From Polyangiaceae bacterium (GTDB lineage: Bacteria > Myxococcota_A > Polyangia > Polyangiales > Polyangiaceae), in the NCBI GenBank assembly GCA_041389725.1, contig JAWKRG010000003.1:186001-250000 (forward strand): 64,000 nt of DNA. The letters run 5' to 3'. How positions within the stretch are numbered: position 1 is the first letter of the stretch; each line of letters starts with the position of its first letter. The notes beneath the pieces are model-generated. The model was not told where the DNA came from and made no database searches. It worked only from the letters and a program-made list of their open reading frames with translations. Below, in pieces: positions 53,969 through 62,982 of the stretch. The position numbers were made by a program, and so were the translations under genes.

Positions 53969-55315
53969 ATGGCCATCGACTGGCAGCAGGCAGCGGCGCA
54001 ATCCGTCGAGCTCTTTCGGGATTTGCTGCGCATCGACACCACGAACCCTCCGGGCAACGAAAGGCCAGCGGCAGAGCTCTTGGCTAGGCTCTTCGAGCGC
54101 GAAGGCATCGACTACACGCTGATGGAGTCCGCTCCCCTGCGCGCCAATATCGTAGCGCGTCTGAAGGGCGATGGAACCCAAGGTCCCTTGCTCCTCAACG
54201 GGCATCTGGACGTCGTCCCGGCAGATCCGGAGCACTGGAGCGAGCCCCCCTTCTCAGCGAACGTCGCCGACGGCTGCATCTGGGGCCGAGGGGCCATCGA
54301 CATGAAGAACATGGTCGCGATGAGCGCCATGACCCTGGTGCTGCTCAAGCGAGCGGGCGTCAAGCTGCGACGGGACGTGATCTTCTGTGGCGTCGCCGAC
54401 GAAGAAGCTGGAAGTGAGCTGGGCGCTCAGTTCCTCGTCAGCGCTCATCCCGACCTGGTGCGCTCCGAGTACGTGTTGAACGAAGTCGGCGGCTACACCA
54501 TGCACTTCGGTCGTCAGCGCTTCTACCCCGTGCAGGTCTCCGAAAAGGGGATCTGCTGGTTCGAGATGATCTCCGAGGGACAGCCTGGACACGGCTCCAT
54601 GCCTCACCCTGACAACGCGGTGCTCAAACTCGCGCGCGCCGTGGAGCGCCTTGGGCGCGCGCGACTGCCTCAGCACAACACCCATGTCGTCGAGCGCTTC
54701 TTGCACACCCTGGCGAGCGCCGCGCCGTTTCCCCAGGATCGAGCGTTGCGCCTGCTGCTGGAGCCCAGGCTAGCAGGAACGCTGCTGTCCCTGGTCGCGC
54801 GTTCGAATCCGGACCAAGCACGGGGGATCGGGGCAGTGCTCCGCAACACCGTCTCCCCCACGCTCCTGAACGCGGGGCGCAAGGTCAACGTGATACCCGC
54901 GGAGGCGCGCGCCCAAGTCGACGGCCGCACGATTCCCGGACAAACCATGAGCAGCTTCTTGGCAGAGGTGCAGGAGGTGGTGGGCCCCGAGGTGCGACTC
55001 AACGTGATGACCGAGCACGACGGCGTGACCTTCGATGAGAAAACGCCGTTGTTCGACGCCATCCGCCAAGTGATCGCCATGCATGACGCCAGCGGAGAGG
55101 TCGTTCCCTACATGATCCCCGGCTTCACGGATGCTTTTGCCTATGCGCGTCTGGGGGCCACCGTGTACGGTTTTTCGCCGATGCAGCTGCCCGCCGATCT
55201 CAACTTCACGCGCATGTATCACGGCCACAACGAACGCATCCCGCTGGACGGATACACCTGGGGCCAGCGCGTCTTGTTCGACCTAGTCAAGGATTTTGCA
55301 GGCAGCGGAACATGA
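53969..55315 (+). CDS. M20-family metallopeptidase (ArgE/DapE-like)
   Basis: 448 residues from ATG 53969 with a strong GGAGGAG 6 nt upstream. Zinc motifs of M20/M28 enzymes: GHLDVVPAD (His and Asp), GRGAIDMKNM (bridging Asp), ADEEAGSELG (Glu catalytic base and ligand) and the C-terminal YHGHNERIP (His). The central insertion (LPQHNTHVV ... VDGRTIPGQ) fits the dimerisation lid domain. Family members hydrolyse amide bonds of N-acyl amino acids or dipeptides; the substrate is open. The stop overlaps the next ATG (ATGA), so it is co-translated with an O-methyltransferase. Confidence 0.93.
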   Translation: MAIDWQQAAAQSVELFRDLLRIDTTNPPGNERPAAELLARLFEREGIDYTLMESAPLRANIVARLKGDGTQGPLLLNGHLDVVPADPEHWSEPPFSANVADGCIWGRGAIDMKNMVAMSAMTLVLLKRAGVKLRRDVIFCGVADEEAGSELGAQFLVSAHPDLVRSEYVLNEVGGYTMHFGRQRFYPVQVSEKGICWFEMISEGQPGHGSMPHPDNAVLKLARAVERLGRARLPQHNTHVVERFLHTLASAAPFPQDRALRLLLEPRLAGTLLSLVARSNPDQARGIGAVLRNTVSPTLLNAGRKVNVIPAEARAQVDGRTIPGQTMSSFLAEVQEVVGPEVRLNVMTEHDGVTFDEKTPLFDAIRQVIAMHDASGEVVPYMIPGFTDAFAYARLGATVYGFSPMQLPADLNFTRMYHGHNERIPLDGYTWGQRVLFDLVKDFAGSGT

Positions 55316-55974
55316 GCACGCGCACTCTCGCCCTGGACGATCGCAGCTACGACTATCTCTTGCGCGTCAGCTCCCGTGAATCGGAGCTATTGCGCGAGCT
55401 GCGCAAAGAAACCGCAACGCTGCCCCTGGCGCGAATGCAGATCGCGCCAGAGCAAGGGCAGTTTCTGTCGTTGCTGGTGGAGCTCACGGGGGCGCGCCGG
55501 GCCCTCGAAGTCGGCACTTTCACCGGCTACAGCGCCCTCTGTGTTGCCCAGGCCTTGCCGGCGGACGGCCTCCTGGTCGCGTGCGACGTGAGCGAGGAAT
55601 TCACCAGCGTCGCGCGGCGCTACTTCGCAAAGGCGGGGCTCGGCACGAAGATCGACCTGCGGCTGGCTCCTGCCGAGCAAACCCTGCAAGCGCTGCTGGC
55701 GTCGGGAGCAGCGGGAAGCTTCGACTTCGCCTTCATCGACGCGGACAAACCCAACTACGACGCCTACTACGAGCTGTGTCTGCAGCTGCTGCGCCCCGGC
55801 GGGTTGGTCGCGGTAGACAACGCACTGTGGGGCGGGGACGTTGCGGACCCGAGCAACCACGAGGTCGACACCGAGGCGCTGAGGGCGCTGAACGAGAAGC
55901 TCGGCAAGGATCCTCGAGTGAGCGTGAGCCTCGTTCCCATCGGCGACGGCGTCTACCTGGCGCGCAAACGCTGA
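55312..55974 (+). CDS. Class I O-methyltransferase (caffeoyl-CoA type)
   Basis: 220 residues, full length for the metal-dependent family 3 O-methyltransferases. Motif I is ALEVGTFTGYSALCVAQALP; the metal site is FAFIDADKPNYDAYYE; then GGLVAVDNALWGGDVADPSN. These enzymes methylate catechol-type hydroxyls. It is coupled by an ATGA overlap to the M20 peptidase, which could mean both act on the same amide-containing aromatic compound, but that is inference. Confidence 0.94.
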   Translation: MSTRTLALDDRSYDYLLRVSSRESELLRELRKETATLPLARMQIAPEQGQFLSLLVELTGARRALEVGTFTGYSALCVAQALPADGLLVACDVSEEFTSVARRYFAKAGLGTKIDLRLAPAEQTLQALLASGAAGSFDFAFIDADKPNYDAYYELCLQLLRPGGLVAVDNALWGGDVADPSNHEVDTEALRALNEKLGKDPRVSVSLVPIGDGVYLARKR

Positions 55975-55983
55975 CGCTTCGAG

Positions 55984-56739
55984 TCAGCTGGCGCGTAGCG
56001 CAGGTGGCAGCGCCCACTCGATGACTTCGCCAAAGAACACGCGATTGGCGTCGCTCACGTCTTTCCAGTAGGCACCGAGGAACTCGTGAAAGAGCTGTAC
56101 AGCCACGGCGAGGGTGCCGTGGTCCGCGATGGCGAAAGGGCGTTCGACCTCCTCCGCGGCGCGCTGCAGGGCCTTCGCTCGCAAGTCCTGGGAGCGAGCC
56201 GGGCCGAAGGCGCACGTCTGGTAGGCCACCGCACCGGCGGCCTGCGGCACGACGCGTGGCAGCAGTGCAGGCTCTGCGGCCCCATCGAGTACGACGAGCA
56301 CCGCGCTCTGAGCATAGTGAGCTCCAAGCCCGGCTTGCCGCACCATCACGGCGTCGGCGTGTGCATCCAGCTCCGTATGAGGCGCGCGCTGCGTCGAAGC
56401 AAGCATGGTCCGAACGGCATCCGCAGTGCGGCGTTCCGCCTCCAAGGATGCTGCGAAGCACTCGCTACGGGTCTTGCGAACGACGTCGAGCGTCGCAGCG
56501 CCTAGGGTGAAGTCCTGGAGTACGGCCAGCGCCCCATGGGCGGCGGCACGGCCACCTGGCGCCACCGCGCTCTCGAGCGCATGGCGCGCAATGAGCGCGG
56601 CAATCCGCAGCGTGCCGAGATGCACTTCGTCGCCAACGCGAGCACGACGCACGGCGCGCTCGAAGGCCACCGGTGAGAGGCCTTGCAGCTCCTCCTCGGC
56701 ACTCACCAGGGGAAGGGAACGAAGACGTGATAGCTTCAT
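55984..56739 (-). CDS. Hypothetical helical cytoplasmic protein
   Basis: 251 residues from ATG 56739. There is no signal peptide or membrane segment. It is Ala/Arg-rich and predicted almost all helical (SPVAFERAVRRARVGDEVHL; GTLRIAALIARHALESAVAP; TLAVAVQLFHEFLGAYWKDV). I recognise no domain. It is convergent with the O-methyltransferase (9-bp gap) and starts back-to-back with the serine hydrolase at 56748 (8-bp gap between start codons), so their promoters must overlap each other's coding region or they share a very short bidirectional control region. Confidence 0.7.
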   Translation of the reverse strand: MKLSRLRSLPLVSAEEELQGLSPVAFERAVRRARVGDEVHLGTLRIAALIARHALESAVAPGGRAAAHGALAVLQDFTLGAATLDVVRKTRSECFAASLEAERRTADAVRTMLASTQRAPHTELDAHADAVMVRQAGLGAHYAQSAVLVVLDGAAEPALLPRVVPQAAGAVAYQTCAFGPARSQDLRAKALQRAAEEVERPFAIADHGTLAVAVQLFHEFLGAYWKDVSDANRVFFGEVIEWALPPALRAS

Positions 56740-56747
56740 TGCGGGCC

Positions 56748-57848
56748 GTGACCTCTTCGAACCGCGCCAGGCTCCCGTCAAGGGGATACGCGCTGGCCGC
56801 CGGACTCCTACTGGCGACCGCGGCAGCCTGTGCGTGCTCGACGGAGCGCACAGCACCGCATCGCGAGTCCACAGCGCCGTCGAGTTCGCCGACCAGGACG
56901 GTCTTCCCACCTGCTCCATCGAGCGTGAGTGCCGCGCTGCCCTTGCATGATGTCCTCGAGCCGCGGCGGCCTCCGGCACCCGTTGCAGGCGCGGGTCACG
57001 TTGCCCCGAAGTGGGCCGCGGCGCGGCCCGAGCGGGAGCTGCAATACTCGCGCAGCGCAAGCGAGCGCGGGGTGTTGCCTTGCGAGGCGCCGGATCCCGG
57101 CTGGGGCGCCCAGGAACCCTTCGTAGCCGTTCGCCCCCGGGGTCAGCTGTCCTGGCCGAAGACTCCGCGACTGCGGAATGCGGCCTTCGACTTGGTCGTG
57201 CACTTCCATGGCCACCGTCCAGCGCGCAAAGAGCTCGTGCGCAGCGGCGAGGACCTGCCCTTGCTCGGGATCAGCCTCGGCATCGGCGCGGCGTACGGGC
57301 CGCCCTTTCAGGATCCAAAAGCCTTCGAAGCGATCTTGGCGTCCGCGGAAAGGCATGCCTCTTCACGAACCGGCCAGGCCTTGCACGTCGGTCGCCTGGC
57401 GCTCATTGGCTGGAGTCGTGGCTTCGAGGCCATTGTCCAAATCCTGAACCAACCCGTCGGCAGCCAAGTGGACGCCGTCATCTTGCTCGACAGCCTGCAC
57501 GCCTCTCGCGAGCCTGCTCTTCTCGCGCGGGGGCTCGCGCCTTTCCTCCACTTCGCTCAGCGCGCGGTCCGCGGGGAACGCTTCTTCTTCGCCAGTCACT
57601 CGGCCATCGACACTGCGGACTACGCTTCCACCACGGAAACCGTCCACTTCCTGGTGTCGTCCCTTGGCGGACGGCCCATCCGAGTCTTCCGCCGCGACCC
57701 GCTGGGCTTGGAGCTGCACGAACTCTTCAGCAAGGGCGACTTCCACGCGCGAGGGTATGCGGGCAACGGCAAGCTCGACCACTGCGCGCAGTTTGGCGCG
57801 CTACCGAGCGTGCTCCACGCACTGGCGAAGCGCTGGCAGAAAACCTGA
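56748..57848 (+). CDS. Predicted exported serine hydrolase (alpha/beta fold)
   Basis: 366 residues from GTG 56748 (GTG 56727 is an alternative). The N-terminus TSSNRARLPSRGYALAAGLL then LATAAACACS could be a signal with lipobox-like AACAC, so the protein is likely secreted or lipid-anchored. After a Pro/Ser linker the fold shows strand-turn VVHFHGHRPARKEL (oxyanion region), nucleophile elbow LALIGWSRGFEAI (GWSRG), acid strand VILLDSLHAS and catalytic His candidate GKLDHCAQF. This is a complete triad layout, but no specific esterase or lipase family is assigned. A hairpin follows the stop. Confidence 0.78.
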   Translation: MTSSNRARLPSRGYALAAGLLLATAAACACSTERTAPHRESTAPSSSPTRTVFPPAPSSVSAALPLHDVLEPRRPPAPVAGAGHVAPKWAAARPERELQYSRSASERGVLPCEAPDPGWGAQEPFVAVRPRGQLSWPKTPRLRNAAFDLVVHFHGHRPARKELVRSGEDLPLLGISLGIGAAYGPPFQDPKAFEAILASAERHASSRTGQALHVGRLALIGWSRGFEAIVQILNQPVGSQVDAVILLDSLHASREPALLARGLAPFLHFAQRAVRGERFFFASHSAIDTADYASTTETVHFLVSSLGGRPIRVFRRDPLGLELHELFSKGDFHARGYAGNGKLDHCAQFGALPSVLHALAKRWQKT

Positions 57849-57867
57849 CGAGTTGCGGCGCTAGCGC

Positions 57868-57886
57868 GCGGCGCCCAACGCGCCGC
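57868..57886 (+). terminator. Hairpin with short T-run between convergent genes
   Basis: Stem GCGGCGC/GCGCCGC (7 bp) with a 5-nt loop, followed by TTTG, in the 44-bp gap between the hydrolase stop (57848) and the serB stop (57893). It is the only hairpin in the window with a T-run, so a true intrinsic terminator for the plus-strand gene is plausible. Confidence 0.5.
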
Positions 57887-57892
57887 TTTGAA

Positions 57893-59107
57893 TCAAGCCT
57901 CGATGTGCTCCAAGTCGCGCGCCGAGAACCCCATCAAGAAGAGCAGCGTGTCGAGGCGCTCGTGGTGGTTCAGGCTCATGTGCGCGACCTCTTGCAGCTT
58001 CGGCTTGGCTCGGAATGCGATGCCGAGGCCAGCGGCTTGGAGCATCAGCATGTCATTGGCGCCATCACCGATGGCGACCGTCTGCTCCAACCGAACCTTG
58101 TAGACCTTGGCCATATCCTTGAGGACCTGAGCTTTGCGCTCACCATCGACGATGGCGCCGTGGACGCGCCCGGTGATGACTCCGTCGCGAACCTCGAGTT
58201 CGTTGGAGAAGGCGAAATCGAGACCGTGGCGGCTCTTGAGCTCTTCCACGAAGAAGTCGAAGCCACCGCTCACCAGCCCCACACGGAAGCCGAGGCGCTT
58301 CAGGATCTTGACGAAGCGATCTGCGCCGGGCGTCAGCTCGACCTGCTCGGAGAGCCGTTTCGCCTTGTCGAAGCTGAGCCCCTCGAGGAGCTTCACTCGC
58401 TCGGCCAAGGCTGCTTTGAAATCCAGCTCGCCGCGCATGGCGCGCGCCGTGATCTCGGAGACACGGTCTTTGACCCCTGCCAAGGCTGCGAGCTCGTCGA
58501 TGAATTCGCCCTTCACGAAGGTGGAATCCACATCCATGCACACCAGACGCTTGTTGCGGCGAAAGATGTCGTCGCGTTGAACGGCCAGGTCCGCCCCCAG
58601 GCTCACGCCAAGCTGAAGGAACGTGCCGCGCAGCTCGGCCAGGCTTTCCTCGTCGATGTGGCTGTCACCGAGATCCGCAATCAGCTCGAGGCCTGTCAGG
58701 TCCTGGTCGCTCAGGGAACGAATCTCCGTGATGTTCATGGCGCGCTCGGCCATCTCCCGAGTGATGCGTGCAACGGCGGCCCCGTCCGCCAGGTTGCCCA
58801 AGAGCGTAACGCACAAACCCGGAACCAGACTCGCTGGCCGCGTGACCTGCTCGGGCTCGAATTTGCTGACTTCCAAGCGCAACCCCAGGTCACTGACCGA
58901 AAACAACACCTGCCGCAGAGCATTCGAGTTCGGCGGGATGTCGACGATGGCGCTCAAGGTCAAGTAGCCGTTCAAGACGCTCTGCCCGATGTTCACGAGC
59001 TGGGCGTTCTCCTCGGCGATGATCTGAGCCAAGCGCGCCGTGACACCCGGGCGATCCACGCCGGCGACGTGAAGCACGATGCGATGGGGATGAGCTGCGT
59101 GAGACAT
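57893..59107 (-). CDS. serB: Phosphoserine phosphatase with N-terminal ACT domains
   Basis: 404 residues from ATG 59107; the open frame upstream is not coding. Two ACT-like regulatory domains come first: RIVLHVAGVDRPGVTARLAQ then LVNIGQSVLNG (about 9-80), and GLCVTLLGNLADGAAVARI then MNITEIRSLS (about 97-165). The HAD phosphatase core follows: nucleophile DVDSTF (about 191), LVSGGFDFF, and Mg-binding GDGANDMLMLQAAGLG. The enzyme converts phosphoserine to serine, the last step of serine synthesis; the ACT domains probably sense serine, as in mycobacterial SerB2. Cytoplasmic, monocistronic. Confidence 0.95.
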   Translation of the reverse strand: MSHAAHPHRIVLHVAGVDRPGVTARLAQIIAEENAQLVNIGQSVLNGYLTLSAIVDIPPNSNALRQVLFSVSDLGLRLEVSKFEPEQVTRPASLVPGLCVTLLGNLADGAAVARITREMAERAMNITEIRSLSDQDLTGLELIADLGDSHIDEESLAELRGTFLQLGVSLGADLAVQRDDIFRRNKRLVCMDVDSTFVKGEFIDELAALAGVKDRVSEITARAMRGELDFKAALAERVKLLEGLSFDKAKRLSEQVELTPGADRFVKILKRLGFRVGLVSGGFDFFVEELKSRHGLDFAFSNELEVRDGVITGRVHGAIVDGERKAQVLKDMAKVYKVRLEQTVAIGDGANDMLMLQAAGLGIAFRAKPKLQEVAHMSLNHHERLDTLLFLMGFSARDLEHIEA

Positions 59108-59233
59108 GGCAGAACTCGTTTCTCGTCGGTGGTTTGTGCGACCTGGCCAGGCGTCCGGGGACGGAAGGCGGAGCCGGTGCCGACGATGCGCGGGGAGTCT
59201 ACTCGCACCTTCGTGTATTCTCCAGCAAGCACG

Positions 59234-60112
59234 ATGCCGATCGTCCTCTACAACTTCGAAGGCCCGCTGGACTTGGCGGTCCTCGACCGCCCACCCCTGG
59301 CTGCACTGCGAGCCCTGCGCATAACTGGCGTGCTGCTGACCCGAGCCGGTTGGACCGCAACCCCCCACGGCGCTCGCCTGGACCTTTCGCTCCTGGGCAG
59401 CCAGCCCAAGGTGGAGAACGAAAAGGTGGTGGAAGCCCTGTCGACGACACCGCCACGCGAGGTGAAGATGTTTCAGCGGCAGCTCGATCCGGATCCGGAC
59501 AGCGTGCCGGAGGACGTGCAGCGCGCTCTCGGTCCAGGACAAGCGCTGAGCCTGGAGCTCTGGCGAAGTCTAACCTCGCTCGACCGCCACGTGCTGATCA
59601 TGCTGCGGGCCAACACGCGTCTGCTCTGGCGCGCTCTCGACGAAATCTCGGCCAAGCAGGGCGGTCCCTTCCGGCTTGGGTTGCAGCAGGCCTGGACCGG
59701 GGAGTTGGCTCGCGCGGAAGTACGAATGCGGCCCAAGACCGCACAACGCTTGCAGTCCCCGAGTTTCCGCGGAGGTCTGACGCTGGTGCTCGCGCGCACC
59801 GCCGGACTGAGAGCGGCCCGCCGAGCGGGAGAGCTGATGGACGAGCACAGTCACGTCACCACCGGCGCCGTGGAGCTCGGGTTCCGCATCGACTACGACG
59901 AGAACCCCGCCAAGGTGCTGTGCCAGGCCCACGTCAGCAGCGTGCAAGGCGAGTTTTTCGCTGCGGGCTCACTACTCGCAGCGACGACAGCCGCGGCAAC
60001 CCTGGTCGACCTGGCCAGGGAGGAGGACGCGGGCGTCATGATCGAGGGGGCTCGCCTCGCGCAGGAGCCGTGGCTGGCCGAAGGTGACGACGAGGTTACC
60101 CTCTGGACTTGA
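59234..60112 (+). CDS. Nitrate-reductase-associated-like/degenerate MoaC-like fusion protein
   Basis: 292 residues from ATG 59234. Residues about 155-280 follow the order of MoaC (cyclic pyranopterin monophosphate synthase): AEVRMRPKTAQRL, LARTAGLRAARRAGELMDE, a beta segment AVELGFRIDYDENPAKVLCQ, then GSLLAATTAAATLVDLARE and DAGVMIEGARLAQE. The MoaC catalytic His of LCHPL is displaced (here DEHSHVTTG) and the Asp-Met-x-Lys motif reads VDLARE, so the Lys is lost and it is likely not an active MoaC. Residues about 92-125 (ALGPGQALSLELWRSLTSLD then RHVLIML) resemble the nitrate-reductase-associated protein motif (PF09655). Role in molybdenum-cofactor biology is inference only; no moa or nar gene is nearby. 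Confidence 0.7.
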   Translation: MPIVLYNFEGPLDLAVLDRPPLAALRALRITGVLLTRAGWTATPHGARLDLSLLGSQPKVENEKVVEALSTTPPREVKMFQRQLDPDPDSVPEDVQRALGPGQALSLELWRSLTSLDRHVLIMLRANTRLLWRALDEISAKQGGPFRLGLQQAWTGELARAEVRMRPKTAQRLQSPSFRGGLTLVLARTAGLRAARRAGELMDEHSHVTTGAVELGFRIDYDENPAKVLCQAHVSSVQGEFFAAGSLLAATTAAATLVDLAREEDAGVMIEGARLAQEPWLAEGDDEVTLWT

Positions 60113-60149
60113 GGGAAGAGCGCTCCGCGGCAACGGGACTGGACGCGCG

Positions 60150-61136
60150 CTAGATCAGGCCGCGGCCACGGAAATAGGTGATCGCATCGCGCAGGGTTTC
60201 GCTCAGGGGCCGGACGCTCGCGCCCAACTCACGCTTCGATTTTGCGTTGTCGTAGTAGCCGTGCTTGAGGCTGTACTCGAAAAACTCCCGCGTGACGGGG
60301 GGTTCCGTTCCGGTGCGCCGAGCGTGCGCCTCGAAGGCGCGGACCGCAGCGCGGGCCACCGGCACGGGGATGGGGAAAAACCGCTTGGATTTGCCCGCCG
60401 CTCGGCAGATGGCCTCCATCAGCTGCTTGGTGCTCGAGTTGTGACCGGTGGCCAAGTAGCGCTCCCCGGCTGAGCCACGTTCCGCGGCCAAGACGTGTAC
60501 TTCCGCTGCATCGCGGACGTCCACGTAGTTCATGCCGCTCTCCGTGTAGAAGGGCGTCGGCGTCTGCAGGGTGTTGATGATGAGCTTGCCGCTCGGAGTG
60601 GGCGCGACGTCACCGGGACCGAGAATGACTCCGGGACAGACCACGCGTACGTCGAGGCCCCACCGTACGAAGTCTTCGACCAACTGACGGCTCAAGTACT
60701 TGCTTCTGCTGTAGGCAAAGTCGAGGTCCCAGGCGTCGTAGGCCGTGTCCTCGCTGGCGAGCTGCCCGGGCAAGGGTCGTCCCAGGGAGACGATGCTGGC
60801 GGTGTACACCACCCGCGCGACGCCCTCACGGCGCGCTGCTTCGAGCACGTTGAAGGTCCCGCTCAGGTTCACACGATACATGTGCGTGGGATCGGGGCAC
60901 CAGGCCTGGTACACGGCGGCAGCGTGGAACACCGAATCCACGCCCTGTACCGCTTGCACGACGGCGTCGCGGTCCAGCACGTTGCCCGTGACCAGCTCGA
61001 CGTCCAAGCCATCGACGTTGTCGGTGGGCTCGCCTGGCAAGAGCAGGACACGCACATCCACGTTCCGGCCCAACAGCGCCCGCACGATGGAACTCCCCAG
61101 AAAACCACAGCCGCCCGTCACGAGCGCTCGCTTCAT
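60150..61136 (-). CDS. NAD-dependent epimerase/dehydratase (extended SDR)
   Basis: 328 residues from ATG 61136. The Rossmann nucleotide site is LVTGGCGFLGSSIVRALLG; later motifs are GNVLDRDAVV, DSVFHAAAVYQAW, the catalytic SIVSLGRP ... YSRSKY (YxxxK) and CPGVILGPGDVAP. The profile is closest to HpnA/dihydroflavonol-4-reductase-like sugar or sterol reductases. It probably reduces or epimerises an activated sugar or hopanoid precursor; no partner gene is adjacent. Convergent with the MoaC-like gene (37-bp gap without a clear hairpin). Confidence 0.92.
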   Translation of the reverse strand: MKRALVTGGCGFLGSSIVRALLGRNVDVRVLLLPGEPTDNVDGLDVELVTGNVLDRDAVVQAVQGVDSVFHAAAVYQAWCPDPTHMYRVNLSGTFNVLEAARREGVARVVYTASIVSLGRPLPGQLASEDTAYDAWDLDFAYSRSKYLSRQLVEDFVRWGLDVRVVCPGVILGPGDVAPTPSGKLIINTLQTPTPFYTESGMNYVDVRDAAEVHVLAAERGSAGERYLATGHNSSTKQLMEAICRAAGKSKRFFPIPVPVARAAVRAFEAHARRTGTEPPVTREFFEYSLKHGYYDNAKSKRELGASVRPLSETLRDAITYFRGRGLI

Positions 61137-61213
61137 CGCCGTCACGACGTCGCAGCCTCGCAGATTTGCCGGCGGAACGCACCACCCAGTGGGAGGCCGG
61201 GGAAATGCGAGGC

Positions 61214-62884
61214 TCAGCGAACCGGCGGCCGGCGGCGGCGGCGGCTTGCGCCCGCGGAAATCAACAGCACGCTCAGCAGTGCCCAGCCTCCGTACGTCGG
61301 CGCCCTTCCAGTTCGGAGGCTGCAGCTGAAGTAGCACGTGCCCGCTGTCGTATTGCAGACCCCCAAGGCGCAGTCGCTGTTGCTCGCGCACTGGGTGCCG
61401 CAGGCAGTCCCGGCACACTTGTACAAACCGCAAGCCTGGGTGCCCTTGTCCACGCACTGACCTGCCCCGTCGCAAGTGTCCGCGTACTGCGCGAGATAGG
61501 TGACGTTGTTGGCCGGATCGATGGCGCAGCTGGGTGCACCACATTGAGTGCCAGCAGCCCACAGCCGGCATCCCCCGTTGCCGTTGCATTGGCCGTCCTG
61601 CCCGCAGCTGGAGCTACTGGTCGCGCTGCAGTCCGAGTGGGGGTCGAGCCCGGCGGCGACGTTTCCGCACGTGCCGTTGGCCCCAGTGCCCTTCTTGGCC
61701 GTGGAGCAGGCCTGGCACTTTCCAGTGCACGCGCTGTTGCAGCAGACGCCATCGACGCAGAAGCCGCTCAAGCACTCCGTCGAACCTCCACAGCTGGACC
61801 CGTTGGACTTCTGCCCCTGGCACTGGTTGGCGATGCACTGCGTGGTGCCATCACACTGCGTCGAGTCCGAACAGGAGGTCAGGCAAGCGCCCGAACCACA
61901 CAGATAGGGAATGCAACTCGTGCTCCCGTTCGAGGCGCAGTTCCCCATCCCGTCGCAGGTCTTGGCTGCCGTGAGCGTCGACCCGGAGCAGGTCGCGCCG
62001 GCGCAGACGGCCGTGTTGCCATAGAGTCGACACGCGCCCTGCCCGTCGCACTGGCCGTCGGTCCCACATCCAGTGGCGCCCTGATCCTCACACTGACCCT
62101 TGGGGTCCGTGCCATCGAGGATCGGCGCGCACTCGCCGTCCTTCCCAGTGGTCAGCGCCGCGGCACAGGCGCGGCACACGGAGGCGCAGGTGCTCTCGCA
62201 GCAGACTCCGTCGACGCAGAATGCACTCTGGCACATCTTGGCGTCACTGCAGGTCGTCCCGTTCGGGAGCTTGTCTGCGCAGCGATTGGTGATCACGTCG
62301 CAGAACTCCGTGGTCTGACAAGCCGCGTCCGTCTCGCAATCTCCCTGGCACAGGTTGCCGTTGCACTGCATGGGATTGCAGATCGTTTGCCCCAGCTCGA
62401 TGCACGCGCCCTTGCCGTCGCAGGTCTTGGGCAACGTCTTGATACCGTTCTGACACGTGGCGTCGCTGCAGCGCGTGCCGTTGGTGTAGACGCGGCATCC
62501 ACCCTTGCCGTCGCACTTGCCATCGGTTCCGCAAGTATCGGCGCCCTGATCCGCACAGTCGCTCTGGGGGTCCGTACCGTCTTTCGCGGGCCCGCACGCT
62601 CCGTCCAGCTCGCCGCTCTCCTTCGCCGCAGCCGTGCACGCCATGCACGGAGCGTCGCAACGAGCGTCGCAACACATTCCGCTGACGCAAAAGCCGGTCT
62701 TGCAGCTCTCGTCCGTCGCGCAGAGCGCGCCCGTCGGCAGCACGCCGCTGGCTGCCCCACCTCCATCCGTTCCCCCCGAAGCATCCGCCCCCGCGTCGGT
62801 ACCGCCCTTCAGCTCGTCGAGCTGGTTGACCACGGAGCAGCCGCACACTCCCACACAGATCGCGACCAGCCAAGCTCGCAGCAT
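61214..62884 (-). CDS. Cys-rich repeat protein with lipobox and MYXO-CTERM-like tail
   Basis: 556 residues from ATG 62884. The signal MLRAWLVAICVGVCGCSVVN has a lipobox-like VCGC. After a Gly/Ala/Asp linker come at least three long Cys modules of the type SCKTGFCVSGMCCDARCDAP, with internal DGKCDGKGGCRVYTNGTRC repeats and recurring CVDGVCC. The C-terminus is a membrane segment, then RRRRR (SCSLRTGRAPTYGGWALLSV ending SRRRRRPPVR), like the MYXO-CTERM sorting tail that is cleaved or processed at the outer surface. Having both an N-terminal lipobox and a C-terminal sorting tail is odd. It is a paralogue of the gene at 49576. Confidence 0.85.
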   Translation of the reverse strand: MLRAWLVAICVGVCGCSVVNQLDELKGGTDAGADASGGTDGGGAASGVLPTGALCATDESCKTGFCVSGMCCDARCDAPCMACTAAAKESGELDGACGPAKDGTDPQSDCADQGADTCGTDGKCDGKGGCRVYTNGTRCSDATCQNGIKTLPKTCDGKGACIELGQTICNPMQCNGNLCQGDCETDAACQTTEFCDVITNRCADKLPNGTTCSDAKMCQSAFCVDGVCCESTCASVCRACAAALTTGKDGECAPILDGTDPKGQCEDQGATGCGTDGQCDGQGACRLYGNTAVCAGATCSGSTLTAAKTCDGMGNCASNGSTSCIPYLCGSGACLTSCSDSTQCDGTTQCIANQCQGQKSNGSSCGGSTECLSGFCVDGVCCNSACTGKCQACSTAKKGTGANGTCGNVAAGLDPHSDCSATSSSSCGQDGQCNGNGGCRLWAAGTQCGAPSCAIDPANNVTYLAQYADTCDGAGQCVDKGTQACGLYKCAGTACGTQCASNSDCALGVCNTTAGTCYFSCSLRTGRAPTYGGWALLSVLLISAGASRRRRRPPVR

Positions 62885-62982
62885 CGGTCCAGCGTACCAC
62901 GACTGCCGGCCCACTCGTAACGGCCCCCCAGCCTCGGACGAGCCACCTCCCATTTGCGACCGCCTTCCGACCTGACGCGCCT

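Noticed and set aside
57011..59233. Long plus-strand frame upstream of and fused to the MoaC-like gene
   Set aside because: It runs antisense through serB and out of frame through the hydrolase; the real gene starts at ATG 59234.
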